Assembly (NCBI RefSeq): GCF_000757905.1
Contig: NZ_JRLH01000016.1
Length of the DNA: 64,000 bases
Origin: Arsenophonus nilaparvatae
GTDB taxonomy: Bacteria > Pseudomonadota > Gammaproteobacteria > Enterobacterales > Enterobacteriaceae
Reading direction: 5' to 3' (one strand)
The position numbers were made by a program, and so were the translations under genes. Positions 8,765 to 17,470 of the stretch are shown here, in pieces (positions within the stretch are counted from its first letter, which is position 1; every line of letters begins with the position of its first letter). The notes under the pieces were generated by a model, which worked only from the letters and a program-made list of their open reading frames with translations, was not told the origin of the DNA and did no database searches.

Positions 8765-9178
8765 ATGGGGGCTTCTACTTTAAATAAGCCTTTGACTTAT
8801 TGTCTATTAGTGACAGAGCCTGCTTATGGAACTCAGCAGGCCACTAATGCTTGGCAATTCGCGAATGCTTTGGTTATGGAAGGACATATACTAAAAACCG
8901 TTTTTTTCTATCAAGAAGGTGTTTATAACGGTAATCAATTAATTTCACCAGCTAGTGATGAATTTAATTTACTTATAGGATGGAAAACATTAGCACAGCA
9001 GACAGGATGTCAATTGAATGTCTGCGTTGCTGCTGCATTGCGACGGGGTATTATTGATGAAACTGAAGCCAAAAATAGTCACTTACCTGGTGCTAATCTG
9101 GATGAAGATTTTGTATTGAGCGGGTTAGGTAGTTTGGCTGAGGCCATGCTTGTCTGTGATCGCACAGTTCAATTTTGA
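8765..9178 (+). CDS. tusD: TusD, sulfur relay subunit for tRNA 2-thiouridine
   Basis: A 137-residue DsrE-fold protein (E. coli TusD 128). TusD carries the active cysteine of the TusBCD hexamer: the CVAAALRRG motif holds the conserved Cys that accepts persulfide from TusA and passes it to TusE-MnmA for s2U34 on Lys, Glu and Gln tRNAs. The first nine residues have no counterpart in E. coli; a TTG at 8792 would give the usual length, but the ATG at 8765 sits close to the yheO stop, suiting coupled translation. It appears intact although its partner tusC is disrupted. Confidence 0.94.
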   Translation: MGASTLNKPLTYCLLVTEPAYGTQQATNAWQFANALVMEGHILKTVFFYQEGVYNGNQLISPASDEFNLLIGWKTLAQQTGCQLNVCVAAALRRGIIDETEAKNSHLPGANLDEDFVLSGLGSLAEAMLVCDRTVQF

Positions 9179-9185
9179 GATAAAT

Positions 9186-9745
9186 ATGAAAAAAATAGCA
9201 TTTGTATTTATGAAAATACCTCATGGAACTTCAAGTAGTCGTGAAGGATTAGATGCTTTGCTCGCCGCTTCTGCATTAACTGAAAAGATTGGTGTTTTCT
9301 TTATTTCTGATGGTGTTTGCCAATTACTGGTCAAACAAAATCCGAGTAAAATCCTGGCGCGTGATTACATTTCAACCTATAAATTACTGCCATTATATGA
9401 TATTAATGCTTGCTATATTTGTCAGGAAGATCTTGAAGCAAGGGGATTCTCTGCTGACTGCTCGCCGCTTCTGCATTAACTGAAAAGATTGGTGTTTTCT
9501 TTATTTCTGATGGTGTTTGCCAATTACTGGTCAAACAAAATCCGAGTAAAATCCTGGCGCGTGATTACATTTCAACCTATAAATTACTGCCATTATATGA
9601 TATTAATGCTTGCTATATTTGTCAGGAAGATCTTGAAGCAAGGGGATTCTCTGCTGACAGTAGCTTTATCCTACCGGCAACAGTTATTCCTGCTGACAGG
9701 CTTAGACGTAACTTAGCAGATTATGATGTAATTCTGACTTTCTAG
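9186..9745 (+). pseudogene. tusC: tusC, disrupted by a 200-bp internal tandem duplication
   Basis: TusC is the middle subunit of the TusBCD sulfur-relay complex. The frame opens at ATG 9186 (MKKIAFVFMKIPHGTSSSRE, matching E. coli TusC). It reads 91 native residues, then enters the second copy of a 200-bp duplication out of frame and stops at 9477-9479 after six foreign residues. The native 3' end, finishing NLADYDVILTF, is present in another frame to the TAG at 9743-9745. Removing one 200-bp copy restores an ORF of exactly 119 codons plus stop, the E. coli length. As written the product would be 97 residues and lack the last 28. No in-frame ATG restarts the 3' part. This is either a very recent mutation or an assembly error. 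Confidence 0.9.
9259..9658. repeat. Perfect 200-bp direct tandem duplication inside tusC
   Basis: Bases 9259-9458 and 9459-9658 are identical at every position that I compared, then diverge at once on both sides (T versus C before, T versus A after). The unit is not a multiple of three, so it shifts the frame. There is no insertion-sequence end, and no long microhomology at the junction. Confidence 0.95.
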
Positions 9746-9762
9746 TTAAACAGAAGACTAAC

Positions 9763-10068
9763 ATGCTATATACCATTTCTACTTCCCCTTATTATAGTGA
9801 CTTTGATTCACTAATTAGCTTATTAACGGAACAGGATGAGGTATTATTATTACAGGATGGGGTTTTGCTGGGACATAAAGTCTCATCGGGTAATGAAGAT
9901 AATAATTTTTTAATGCAATTAAAAGATAAAGGGATTCAAGTTTTTGCTTTACAAAATGATGTAGAAGCCAGGGGATTAATGCCATATATGTCATCTTATG
10001 TCCGTCAGATATCTTATGTTGATTTTGTGCAATTAACGGTAAAACATCCACAATATTTTGCTTGGTAA
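9763..10068 (+). CDS. tusB: TusB, sulfur relay subunit
   Basis: A 101-residue DsrH/TusB protein (E. coli 95). Conserved blocks are MLYTISTSP, LLLLQDGV, VEARGL and the C-terminal DFVQLTVKHPQYFAW. It forms the TusBCD heterohexamer with TusC and TusD. It begins 17 bp after the remnant tusC stop and is intact. Its translation may suffer if it depends on coupling to tusC. The str promoter begins just downstream at 10091. Confidence 0.94.
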   Translation: MLYTISTSPYYSDFDSLISLLTEQDEVLLLQDGVLLGHKVSSGNEDNNFLMQLKDKGIQVFALQNDVEARGLMPYMSSYVRQISYVDFVQLTVKHPQYFAW

Positions 10069-10090
10069 TGGATGATCCTTTGTATATTTC

Positions 10091-10157
10091 TTGACCCCTG
10101 CCTCTGTCAGCAATAAAATTTCGCGTCCTCGTGTTTTATCATGGCGATAAGCGAGGA
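10091..10157 (+). promoter_or_regulatory. str operon promoter and leader hairpin
   Basis: TTGACC (10091-10096), 17 bp, TAAAAT (10114-10119): a strong sigma-70 promoter at the position and with the sequence flavour of the E. coli str promoter. Downstream, TCCTCG (10126-10131) pairs with CGAGGA (10152-10157), with a nested TTATC/GATAA stem, giving a leader hairpin before rpsL. Confidence 0.85.
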
Positions 10158-10198
10158 GAATATCCGTGTTTACGAAGCAAAAACCAGGAGCTTTTTTA

Positions 10199-10573
10199 AT
10201 GGCAACAATTAATCAGCTGGTTCGCAAACCACGTAGCTCGAAAGTTGTGAAAAGCAACGTTCCTGCACTGGAAGCTTGCCCGCAAAAACGTGGTGTATGT
10301 ACTCGCGTATATACTACTACCCCTAAAAAACCTAACTCAGCATTGCGTAAAGTATGCCGTGTTCGTTTAACTAATGGTTATGAAGTGTCTTCTTACATTG
10401 GTGGTGAAGGCCATAACTTGCAGGAACACTCAGTAATCTTGATTCGTGGTGGTCGTGTTAAAGACTTACCCGGTGTGCGTTATCACACTGTCCGCGGTGC
10501 ACTGGACTGTTCTGGTGTAAAAGATCGCAAACAAGGTCGTTCTAAATACGGCTCTAAGAGGCCGAAGGCTTAA
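10199..10573 (+). CDS. rpsL: 30S ribosomal protein uS12
   Basis: A 124-residue protein of the decoding centre, identical in length to E. coli S12. The PKKPNSALRK motif has Lys at the streptomycin-determining position 42, and VKDLPGVRYH contains the second site near 87 and the Asp that is methylthiolated by RimO; both read as streptomycin-sensitive. AGGAGC precedes the ATG at 10199. An upstream in-frame GTG at 10166 lies in the leader and is rejected. It is the first gene of the str operon. Confidence 0.99.
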   Translation: MATINQLVRKPRSSKVVKSNVPALEACPQKRGVCTRVYTTTPKKPNSALRKVCRVRLTNGYEVSSYIGGEGHNLQEHSVILIRGGRVKDLPGVRYHTVRGALDCSGVKDRKQGRSKYGSKRPKA

Positions 10574-10671
10574 TGGTTCTCCGTTAAGTAAGGCCAAACA
10601 TTTAATTTTTTAATGTCAAAACAAACTCATAGAGTTTTGGACAACCCTGAATTTAAAAACGGAGTATATCC

Positions 10672-11142
10672 ATGCCACGTCGTCGTGTAATTGGTCAACG
10701 TAAAATTCTACCAGATCCAAAGTTTGGATCAGAATTATTGGCTAAATTTATTAATATTTTGATGGTAGATGGTAAAAAATCTACTGCAGAAGCAATTGTA
10801 TATAGTGCGCTTGAGGCCCTGGCTCAACGTGCTGGAAAAGATCATTTAGAAGCCTTTGAAATAGCTCTGGACAATGTTCGTCCAACAGTGGAAGTTAAAT
10901 CACGCCGTGTTGGTGGTTCAACTTACCAGGTTCCTGTTGAAGTTCGTCCTGTCCGTCGTAATGCATTAGCAATGCGTTGGATTGTTGAAGCTGCTCGTAA
11001 ACGCGGTGATAAATCGATGGCTTTGCGCTTAGCAAACGAATTATCTGATGCGGCTGAAAATAAAGGCACTGCTGTTAAAAAACGTGAAGATGTTCATCGT
11101 ATGGCAGAAGCTAACAAGGCGTTTGCACACTATCGTTGGTAG
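10672..11142 (+). CDS. rpsG: 30S ribosomal protein uS7
   Basis: A 156-residue primary 16S-binding protein that organises the 3' head domain and contacts E-site tRNA. It starts MPRRRVIGQRKILPDPKFGS and has the usual length for the short E. coli B-type form. In E. coli S7 represses its own translation by binding the rpsL-rpsG intercistronic RNA. The 98-bp gap here (10574-10671) is long enough for an equivalent structure. A GGAG lies 9 bp upstream. Confidence 0.99.
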   Translation: MPRRRVIGQRKILPDPKFGSELLAKFINILMVDGKKSTAEAIVYSALEALAQRAGKDHLEAFEIALDNVRPTVEVKSRRVGGSTYQVPVEVRPVRRNALAMRWIVEAARKRGDKSMALRLANELSDAAENKGTAVKKREDVHRMAEANKAFAHYRW

Positions 11143-11218
11143 CATTCGCTAGTTATGTTTCGTAAGGGTAACATGGTGTTACCCTTGTACGAATTGAACG
11201 GTCACGAGAGAGGAAAAA

Positions 11219-13330
11219 ATGGCTCGTAAAACTCCCATTACGCGTTATCGCAACATCGGTATTAGTGCCCATATTGATGCTGGTAAGACCACAACAACTG
11301 AACGTATCCTATTTTATACTGGCGTGAGCCATAAAATTGGTGAAGTTCATGATGGCGCAGCAACGATGGACTGGATGGAGCAGGAGCAAGAGCGTGGTAT
11401 TACTATCACTTCAGCTGCAACTACTGCTTTCTGGTCTGGTATGGGTAAACAGTTTGACGAACACCGCATCAACATCATTGACACACCAGGACACGTTGAC
11501 TTCACTATTGAAGTAGAACGTTCTATGCGTGTTCTTGATGGTGCGGTAATGGTTTATTGTGCAGTTGGTGGTGTTCAACCACAATCTGAAACAGTTTGGC
11601 GTCAGGCAAATAAGTATCAAGTACCCCGTATCGCATTTGTTAATAAAATGGATCGTATGGGTGCTAATTTCTTGCGTGTTGTTGAACAGATTGAGTCACG
11701 TCTGGCAGCAATACCAGTTCCACTTCAGTTACCTATTGGCGCTGAAGAATCATTCACTGGTGTTATCGATTTAGTTAAAATGAAAGCAATCCAGTGGAAT
11801 GATAGTGATCAAGGCGTCACTTTCGGTTATGAAGATATTCCAGCAAACTTACAAGCTCAAGCTGAAGAGTGGCATGGTAAGCTGATTGAAGCTGCGGCTG
11901 AAGCATCAGATGAGTTGATGGAAAAATATTTTGGTGGCGAAGAGCTGTCTGAAGAAGAGATCAAACAAGCATTGCGTAAGCGCGTATTGAATAATGAAAT
12001 TATTTTGGTTACGTGCGGTTCAGCCTTTAAAAATAAAGGCGTACAAGCAATGCTGGATGCGGTTATTGAATATTTACCCGCACCTACTGATATTCCGGCA
12101 ATTAATGGTGTTTTAACCGATGGTAAAAATACACCAGCAGAACGCCATGCAAGTGATGATGAGCCTTTTTCAGCATTAGCATTCAAAATTGCAACTGACC
12201 CATTTGTTGGTAATTTGACTTTCTTCCGGGTTTACTCTGGTGTAGTTAATTCAGGTGATACCGTTCTTAACCCAGTTAAAGATAAAAAAGAGCGTTTTGG
12301 TCGTATCGTTCAGATGCATGCTAATAAACGTGAAGAAATTAAAGAAGTCCGAGCGGGTGACATTGCTGCCGCTATCGGCCTCAAAGATGTGACTACCGGT
12401 GATACGCTATGTGCTATGGATGCGCCAATTATTTTGGAGCGTATGGAATTTCCACAGCCTGTTATCTCGGTTGCTATTGAACCTAAAACTAAAGCTGACC
12501 AAGAAAAAATGGGTATTGCTTTAGGTCGTTTGGCTCAAGAAGATCCATCCTTCCGCGTGTCAACAGATGAAGAATCTGGTCAGACAATTATTGCTGGTAT
12601 GGGTGAGTTGCATCTGGAAGTATTGGTTGACCGTATGCGTCGTGAATTTAAAGTTGAAGCGAACGTTGGTAAACCACAAGTAGCATACCGTGAGACTATT
12701 CGTAAGTCTGTTGAGCAGGAAGGTAAGTTTGTTCGTCAGTCTGGTGGTCGTGGTCAATTTGGTCATGTATGGATACGCGTTGAACCTTTGGAAGCAGGCC
12801 ATGAAATTGGTTATGAATTCCACAACGAAATCGTTGGTGGCGTTGTACCTAAAGAGTACATACCTGCGGTGGATAAAGGCGTTCAAGAACAGATGAAAAA
12901 TGGTGTTCTGGCGGGCTACCCCATTGTTGATGTCAAAGTGGCATTGTATGATGGTTCCTATCATGAGGTTGATTCCTCGGAAATGGCATTCAAAATTGCA
13001 GGTTCTATGGCTTTCAAAGAAGGTTTCATGAAAGCAGGTCCAGTTTTACTGGAGCCAATCATGAAAGTTGAAGTTGAAACGCCTGAAGACTATATGGGTG
13101 ACGTAATTGGTGACCTGAACCGTCGTCGTGGTATGATTGAAGGTATGGAAGATACAGCAACTGGTAAGACAGTTCGTGCTCAAGTACCATTATCAGAAAT
13201 GTTTGGTTATGCCACAGATCTGCGTTCACAAACTCAAGGTCGTGCTTCTTACTCAATGGAATTTTTGAAGTACAATGAAGCACCAACCAATGTTGCTCAA
13301 GCAATTATTGAAGCTCGTAAAGCTAAGTAA
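11219..13330 (+). CDS. fusA: Elongation factor G
   Basis: A 703-residue translational GTPase (E. coli 704) that drives tRNA-mRNA translocation and, with RRF, ribosome recycling. GTPase motifs are AHIDAGKT (residues 17-24), DTPGH (about 88) and NKMD (about 142), followed by domains II-V. The C-terminal domains contain the GGVVPKEYIPAVDKG loop. The start is supported by GAGAGGAA just upstream. Third gene of the str operon, followed by tufA after 71 bp. Confidence 0.99.
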   Translation: MARKTPITRYRNIGISAHIDAGKTTTTERILFYTGVSHKIGEVHDGAATMDWMEQEQERGITITSAATTAFWSGMGKQFDEHRINIIDTPGHVDFTIEVERSMRVLDGAVMVYCAVGGVQPQSETVWRQANKYQVPRIAFVNKMDRMGANFLRVVEQIESRLAAIPVPLQLPIGAEESFTGVIDLVKMKAIQWNDSDQGVTFGYEDIPANLQAQAEEWHGKLIEAAAEASDELMEKYFGGEELSEEEIKQALRKRVLNNEIILVTCGSAFKNKGVQAMLDAVIEYLPAPTDIPAINGVLTDGKNTPAERHASDDEPFSALAFKIATDPFVGNLTFFRVYSGVVNSGDTVLNPVKDKKERFGRIVQMHANKREEIKEVRAGDIAAAIGLKDVTTGDTLCAMDAPIILERMEFPQPVISVAIEPKTKADQEKMGIALGRLAQEDPSFRVSTDEESGQTIIAGMGELHLEVLVDRMRREFKVEANVGKPQVAYRETIRKSVEQEGKFVRQSGGRGQFGHVWIRVEPLEAGHEIGYEFHNEIVGGVVPKEYIPAVDKGVQEQMKNGVLAGYPIVDVKVALYDGSYHEVDSSEMAFKIAGSMAFKEGFMKAGPVLLEPIMKVEVETPEDYMGDVIGDLNRRRGMIEGMEDTATGKTVRAQVPLSEMFGYATDLRSQTQGRASYSMEFLKYNEAPTNVAQAIIEARKAK

Positions 13331-13401
13331 TTGGCTTTCGGTTTAACTATTTAATCTGGTTCTCTCCTATTGTTTGAGAGAACTCTATAAGGAATAGAGT
13401 C

Positions 13402-14586
13402 GTGTCTAAAGAAAAATTTGAACGTAAAAAACCGCACGTTAACGTTGGTACAATCGGCCACGTTGACCATGGTAAAACAACTTTAACTGCAGCAATCACC
13501 ACCGTATTAGCGAAAACTTATGGCGGTAGTGCACGTGCATTTGATCAAATTGATAATGCACCGGAAGAAAAAGCGCGCGGTATCACAATTTCTACCTCTC
13601 ACGTAGAATATGATACGCCAACCCGCCATTATGCCCACGTTGATTGCCCAGGCCACGCAGATTATGTAAAAAACATGATCACCGGTGCGGCACAAATGGA
13701 CGGCGCGATTTTAGTGGTTGCGGCAACAGATGGTCCAATGCCACAAACACGTGAGCATATCCTATTAGGTCGCCAGGTAGGAGTTCCTTACATCATCGTT
13801 TTCCTGAACAAATGTGATATGGTAGATGATGAAGAGCTGCTGGAATTGGTTGAAATGGAAGTGCGTGAGCTTCTTTCTCAGTATGATTTCCCAGGAGACG
13901 ACACGCCGGTAATCAAAGGTTCAGCGTTGAAGGCGTTGGAAGGCGTTGCTGAGTGGGAAGAGAAAATTCTAGAGTTAGCGAAAGCATTAGATGACTACAT
14001 CCCAGAGCCAGAGCGTGCGATAGATAAACCGTTCTTGTTGCCAATCGAAGACGTATTTTCAATCTCAGGCCGTGGAACCGTAGTAACAGGCCGTGTAGAG
14101 CGTGGTGTAGTTAAGGTTGGTGAAGAAGTTGAAATCGTCGGAATTAAAGAGACGACCAAAACGACGTGTACGGGCGTAGAAATGTTCCGCAAACTGCTGG
14201 ACGAAGGTCGTGCAGGTGAGAACGTAGGTGTATTATTACGTGGTACCAAGCGTGAAGATGTAGAGCGTGGTCAAGTATTAGCAAAACCAGGTTCAATTAA
14301 TCCGCATACTCAATTTGAATCAGAAGTATATATTTTGAGCAAAGATGAGGGCGGTCGCCACACGCCATTCTTTAAAGGTTACCGTCCACAGTTTTATTTT
14401 AGAACGACGGATGTAACGGGCACAATCGAGTTGCCAGAAGGCGTAGAGATGGTAATGCCAGGTGATAATATCAACATGAAAGTGACGTTGATAGCGCCAA
14501 TCGCGATGGATGAAGGATTGCGTTTTGCGATCCGTGAAGGTGGCCGTACAGTCGGTGCCGGTGTCGTTGCTAAAATTATTGCTTGA
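13402..14586 (+). CDS. tufA: Elongation factor Tu, first copy
   Basis: A 394-residue GTPase that delivers aminoacyl-tRNA to the ribosome. Motifs: GHVDHGKT (19-26), DCPGHADY (about 81), NKCDM (about 136). The start codon is GTG, preceded by AAGGAAT. From the second base of the start codon to the second base or so of the stop codon, it reads the same as the second copy at 48058-49242, while flanks differ, as expected from gene conversion. It ends the str operon and is followed by a strong terminator. Confidence 0.99.
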   Translation: MSKEKFERKKPHVNVGTIGHVDHGKTTLTAAITTVLAKTYGGSARAFDQIDNAPEEKARGITISTSHVEYDTPTRHYAHVDCPGHADYVKNMITGAAQMDGAILVVAATDGPMPQTREHILLGRQVGVPYIIVFLNKCDMVDDEELLELVEMEVRELLSQYDFPGDDTPVIKGSALKALEGVAEWEEKILELAKALDDYIPEPERAIDKPFLLPIEDVFSISGRGTVVTGRVERGVVKVGEEVEIVGIKETTKTTCTGVEMFRKLLDEGRAGENVGVLLRGTKREDVERGQVLAKPGSINPHTQFESEVYILSKDEGGRHTPFFKGYRPQFYFRTTDVTGTIELPEGVEMVMPGDNINMKVTLIAPIAMDEGLRFAIREGGRTVGAGVVAKIIA

Positions 14587-14607
14587 TTTGATATTGAATT
14601 TGAAAAA

Positions 14608-14629
14608 AGAGGCGAAAGCCTCTTTTTTT
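14608..14629 (+). terminator. str operon terminator after tufA
   Basis: AGAGGC (14608-14613) and GCCTCT (14618-14623) around a GAAA tetraloop, followed by six or more T residues and preceded by an A-run that extends the stem. Confidence 0.93.
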
Positions 14630-14690
14630 ATGATTGCTGTAAAATTATTACCGATAATCTAATTTTTGAGTATATAATTCAAACTAATAT

Positions 14691-14709
14691 TGAAATGAAA
14701 ATCATTATC
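14691..14709 (+). promoter_or_regulatory. Fur-box-like operator upstream of bfd
   Basis: The 19-mer TGAAATGAAAATCATTATC matches the classical Fur consensus GATAATGATAATCATTATC at 15 of 19 positions by hand alignment. It lies 43 bp before bfd, in the expected promoter region, and predicts iron-repressed expression of bfd, as in other enterobacteria. Confidence 0.75.
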
Positions 14710-14751
14710 ATTTAATATTGCTGGTGAGATTTTAACTGGTCGGTATTAAAA

Positions 14752-14955
14752 ATGTACGTCTGTCTATGTAATCGAATTAGTGATAAAACAATAAAAACTT
14801 TAGTTCGCAATAATCACATAACATCTATTAGTGGATTAAAGAAGTGTGTATCTATTAGTAGCCATTGTGGAAAATGCTTGCCTCAAGCAACTCAGCTAAT
14901 TCAAAATGAGCAAATAAATTTATCTGTTGTTACTGATATTGACGCAGTACAATGA
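14752..14955 (+). CDS. bfd: Bfd, bacterioferritin-associated [2Fe-2S] ferredoxin
   Basis: A 67-residue protein with Cys4 and Cys6 in MYVCLC and Cys39/Cys42 in HCGKC, the Bfd iron-sulfur ligand set (E. coli Bfd 64 residues). It donates electrons to bacterioferritin heme to mobilise stored iron. It lies 148 bp upstream of bfr in the same direction and behind a Fur-box-like site. The ribosome site is weak (no clear GGAG near the ATG). Confidence 0.95.
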   Translation: MYVCLCNRISDKTIKTLVRNNHITSISGLKKCVSISSHCGKCLPQATQLIQNEQINLSVVTDIDAVQ

Positions 14956-15103
14956 ATTAATAGAATAAATTTAAATGCTATCAAAGAACCTCTCTATTTT
15001 TAATTAATCAATTACTCTTCGCTTTTCAATAAAAATATTTTTCTATTCTGTTTGTCTAATAATTTCTATCTACACTTTAGATACTGGAAGTGGAGGATAA
15101 AAA

Positions 15104-15580
15104 ATGAAAGGCGATAAAAGAATGATCACCCATTTAAATACATTATTGGGTAATGAGCTTGTTGCAATCAATCAATATTTTTTACATGCCCGTATGTTTA
15201 AAAATTGGGGTTTATTACGTCTTAATAATATTGAATATGAAGAATCTATTGATGAGATGAAACATGCTGATAAATATATAGAAAGGATCCTCTTTCTTGA
15301 AGGTATACCAAATTTGCAGGATTTAGGTAAATTAAATATTGGTGAGAATGTTGAAGAAATGCTTAAATCAGATTTATTGCTTGAATTGGAAGGGGCGAGA
15401 GATTTGCGTTCAGCAATTGCTTATGCGGATTCAGTTAGTGATTATGTTAGTCGCGATTTAATGATTGAAATACTAACGGATGAAGAAAAACATATTGATT
15501 GGATAGAAACGCAATTGGTTTTGATAGCAAACATAGGCCTAAAAAATTACCTACAATCTCAGCTGGGTGAAGAGGCATGA
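15104..15580 (+). CDS. bfr: Bacterioferritin
   Basis: A 158-residue iron-storage subunit, the exact E. coli length, that assembles into a 24-mer shell. All ferroxidase ligands are in place: Glu18, Glu51, His54, Glu94, Glu127, His130, and Met52 is present as the heme ligand. GGAGG lies upstream of the ATG. The bfd-bfr pair links iron storage with release. The region to the S10 promoter lacks the prepilin peptidase gene gspO that follows bfr in E. coli. Confidence 0.97.
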   Translation: MKGDKRMITHLNTLLGNELVAINQYFLHARMFKNWGLLRLNNIEYEESIDEMKHADKYIERILFLEGIPNLQDLGKLNIGENVEEMLKSDLLLELEGARDLRSAIAYADSVSDYVSRDLMIEILTDEEKHIDWIETQLVLIANIGLKNYLQSQLGEEA

Positions 15581-15670
15581 TTTAATTGGTATTTATTGAT
15601 TAAGATTTTAACAAATATTATTGCATAAGATTTTTATAAATAAATTTTATGCAATTTTTTTATCTACGGC

Positions 15671-15858
15671 TTGCTCTTATCCTGAAATTACGTATAATGC
15701 ACGGGCTCTTTAATTCAAGAGCCTGGCCGTAAAGGCTAGTAAGCAGTAAAACTGCGTTAAAAAACAATACCTCCGATTTGGAGGTTATTATGAGAACGAT
15801 TACACTCCCCTATCAATCGAAATGGGTGCGAGGAGTAATTTTTTACGTTTATAAATAG
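15671..15858 (+). promoter_or_regulatory. S10 operon promoter and L4-responsive leader
   Basis: TTGCTC (15671-15676), 16 bp, TATAAT (15693-15698) form the promoter. The leader then shows a hairpin ACCTCC (15769-15774)/GGAGGT (15780-15785). A second stem pairs ATTACACTCC (from about 15799) with AGGAGTAATT (about 15830), followed by a T-run, matching the attenuator hairpin of the E. coli S10 leader, where L4 represses both transcription and translation. A 22-codon open frame (ATG 15790 to TAG 15856) lies inside. The rpsJ ribosome site (TTGGAGCTCTGG) is conserved. Confidence 0.82.
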
Positions 15859-15874
15859 TTGGAGCTCTGGTCTC

Positions 15875-16186
15875 ATGCAGAACCAAAGAATCCGTATCCG
15901 CCTGAAAGCCTTTGATCATCGTTTAATTGATCAATCAACTGCGGAAATCGTTGAAACTGCTAAGCGCACTGGCGCTCAAGTACGTGGTCCGATCCCGTTA
16001 CCTACACGTAAAGAACGTTTTACCGTTCTGATTTCGCCGCATGTTAATAAAGATGCACGTGATCAGTACGAAATTCGTACTCATAAGCGTCTGGTTGACA
16101 TCGTTGAGCCAACTGAGAAAACCGTTGATGCTCTGATGCGTCTGGATCTGGCTGCCGGTGTAGATGTGCAGATCAGCCTGGGTTAA
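15875..16186 (+). CDS. rpsJ: 30S ribosomal protein uS10 / NusE
   Basis: A 103-residue protein, identical in length and near-identical in sequence to E. coli S10. In the ribosome it sits in the 30S head; free S10 (NusE) pairs with NusB on boxA RNA for rrn antitermination and bridges NusG to the ribosome. First gene of the S10 operon, 17 bp after the leader open frame. Confidence 0.99.
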
Positions 16187-16218
16187 TCAGGTCGTTGCGC
16201 GATTGAGAGGTTGAAACA

Positions 16219-16848
16219 ATGATTGGTTTAGTCGGGAAGAAAATAGGAATGACACGTATCTTCACTGAAGATGGTGTTTCTATTCCTGTAACTGTTATCG
16301 AAATTGAAAATAACCGAGTGACTCAGGTTAAGAGCCTGGAAACAGATGGTTATAATGCAATTCAGGTTACTACTGGTAGCAAAAAAGCAAACCGTGTAAA
16401 GAAACCTGAAGCTGGGCATTTTGCTAAAGCTGGTGTTGAAGCTGGCCGTATCCTACGTGAATTTCGTTTGAGTGAAAACGAAGAGTTTACTGTAGGTCAA
16501 AGCATTAGTGTTGAAATTTTTGCTGACGTCAAGAAAGTCGACGTTACTGGTACCTCCAAAGGTAAGGGTTTTGCTGGTACGGTTAAACGCTGGAATTTTC
16601 GCACTCAGGACGCTACTCATGGTAACTCCTTGTCACAACGTGTTCCGGGTTCTATTGGGCAAAACCAAACTCCGGGTAAGGTATTTAAAGGCAAGAAAAT
16701 GGCAGGCCAATTGGGTAATGAACGTGTAACTGTTCAAAGTCTGGATGTAGTACGCGTTGACGCTGAACGTAATCTGCTGTTGGTCAAGGGTGCTGTTCCA
16801 GGTGCAACTGGTAGCAACCTGATTGTAAAACCAGCTGTTAAGGCGTAA
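16219..16848 (+). CDS. rplC: 50S ribosomal protein uL3
   Basis: A 209-residue early-assembly 50S protein whose long loop reaches the peptidyl transferase centre. The loop is visible as GNSLSQRVPGSIGQNQTPGK, with the Gln that PrmB methylates in E. coli. Begins MIGLVGKKIGMTRIF. A GAGAGG ribosome site lies upstream of the ATG. Confidence 0.99.
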   Translation: MIGLVGKKIGMTRIFTEDGVSIPVTVIEIENNRVTQVKSLETDGYNAIQVTTGSKKANRVKKPEAGHFAKAGVEAGRILREFRLSENEEFTVGQSISVEIFADVKKVDVTGTSKGKGFAGTVKRWNFRTQDATHGNSLSQRVPGSIGQNQTPGKVFKGKKMAGQLGNERVTVQSLDVVRVDAERNLLLVKGAVPGATGSNLIVKPAVKA

Positions 16849-16864
16849 CGTCGAGGAGATAGGA

Positions 16865-17470
16865 ATGGAATTGGTAATGAAAGACGCGCAAAGCGCGCTG
16901 ACTGTTTCCGAAACTACCTTCGGGCGTGATTTCAATGAAGCGCTTGTGCATCAAGTAGTTGTTGCGTATGCAGCTGGTGCTCGTCAAGGTACTCGTGCTC
17001 AGAAAACTCGTGCTGAGGTTTCAGGTTCTGGTAAAAAGCCATGGCGTCAAAAAGGTACTGGTCGTGCACGTGCTGGTTCAGTTAAGAGCCCAATTTGGCG
17101 CTCTGGTGGTGTCACTTTCGCAGCGAGACCACAGGACCACAGTCAAAAAGTAAATAAAAAGATGTACCGCGGTGCTTTGAAAAGCATCTTGTCTGAATTG
17201 GTACGTCAGGATCGTCTAATTGTTGTCGAGAAATTTGCACTGGAAGCGCCGAAAACTAAGCTTCTGGTACAAAAATTAAAGGAAATGGCGCTGGATGACG
17301 TATTGATCGTCACGAATGAGGTTGATGAAAACTTGTTTTTAGCAGCCCGTAACTTATATAAAGTTGATGTTCGCGATGCAATCGGTATCGATCCTGTTAG
17401 CCTAATTGCCTTCGACAAAGTAGTTATGACTGCTGATGCTGTGAAGCAAATTGAGGAGATGCTAGCATGA
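16865..17470 (+). CDS. rplD: 50S ribosomal protein uL4
   Basis: A 201-residue protein, same length as in E. coli. Its extended loop (GSGKKPWRQKGTGRARAGS) lines the exit tunnel and is a macrolide-resistance site; the motif is wild type. L4 is also the autogenous regulator of the S10 operon, via the leader at 15671-15858. It overlaps rplW by the ATGA at its end. Confidence 0.99.
   Translation: MELVMKDAQSALTVSETTFGRDFNEALVHQVVVAYAAGARQGTRAQKTRAEVSGSGKKPWRQKGTGRARAGSVKSPIWRSGGVTFAARPQDHSQKVNKKMYRGALKSILSELVRQDRLIVVEKFALEAPKTKLLVQKLKEMALDDVLIVTNEVDENLFLAARNLYKVDVRDAIGIDPVSLIAFDKVVMTADAVKQIEEMLA

Noticed and set aside
9289..9716. Two nearly identical open frames starting MVFSLFLMVF inside tusC
   Set aside because: They are out-of-frame readings of the two 200-bp copies; the true TusC frame lies elsewhere.
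9186..9745. Programmed ribosomal frameshift to rescue TusC
   Set aside because: A minus-one shift would keep a duplicated 66-residue block inside the protein, and no slippery site with stimulatory structure was seen at the junction.
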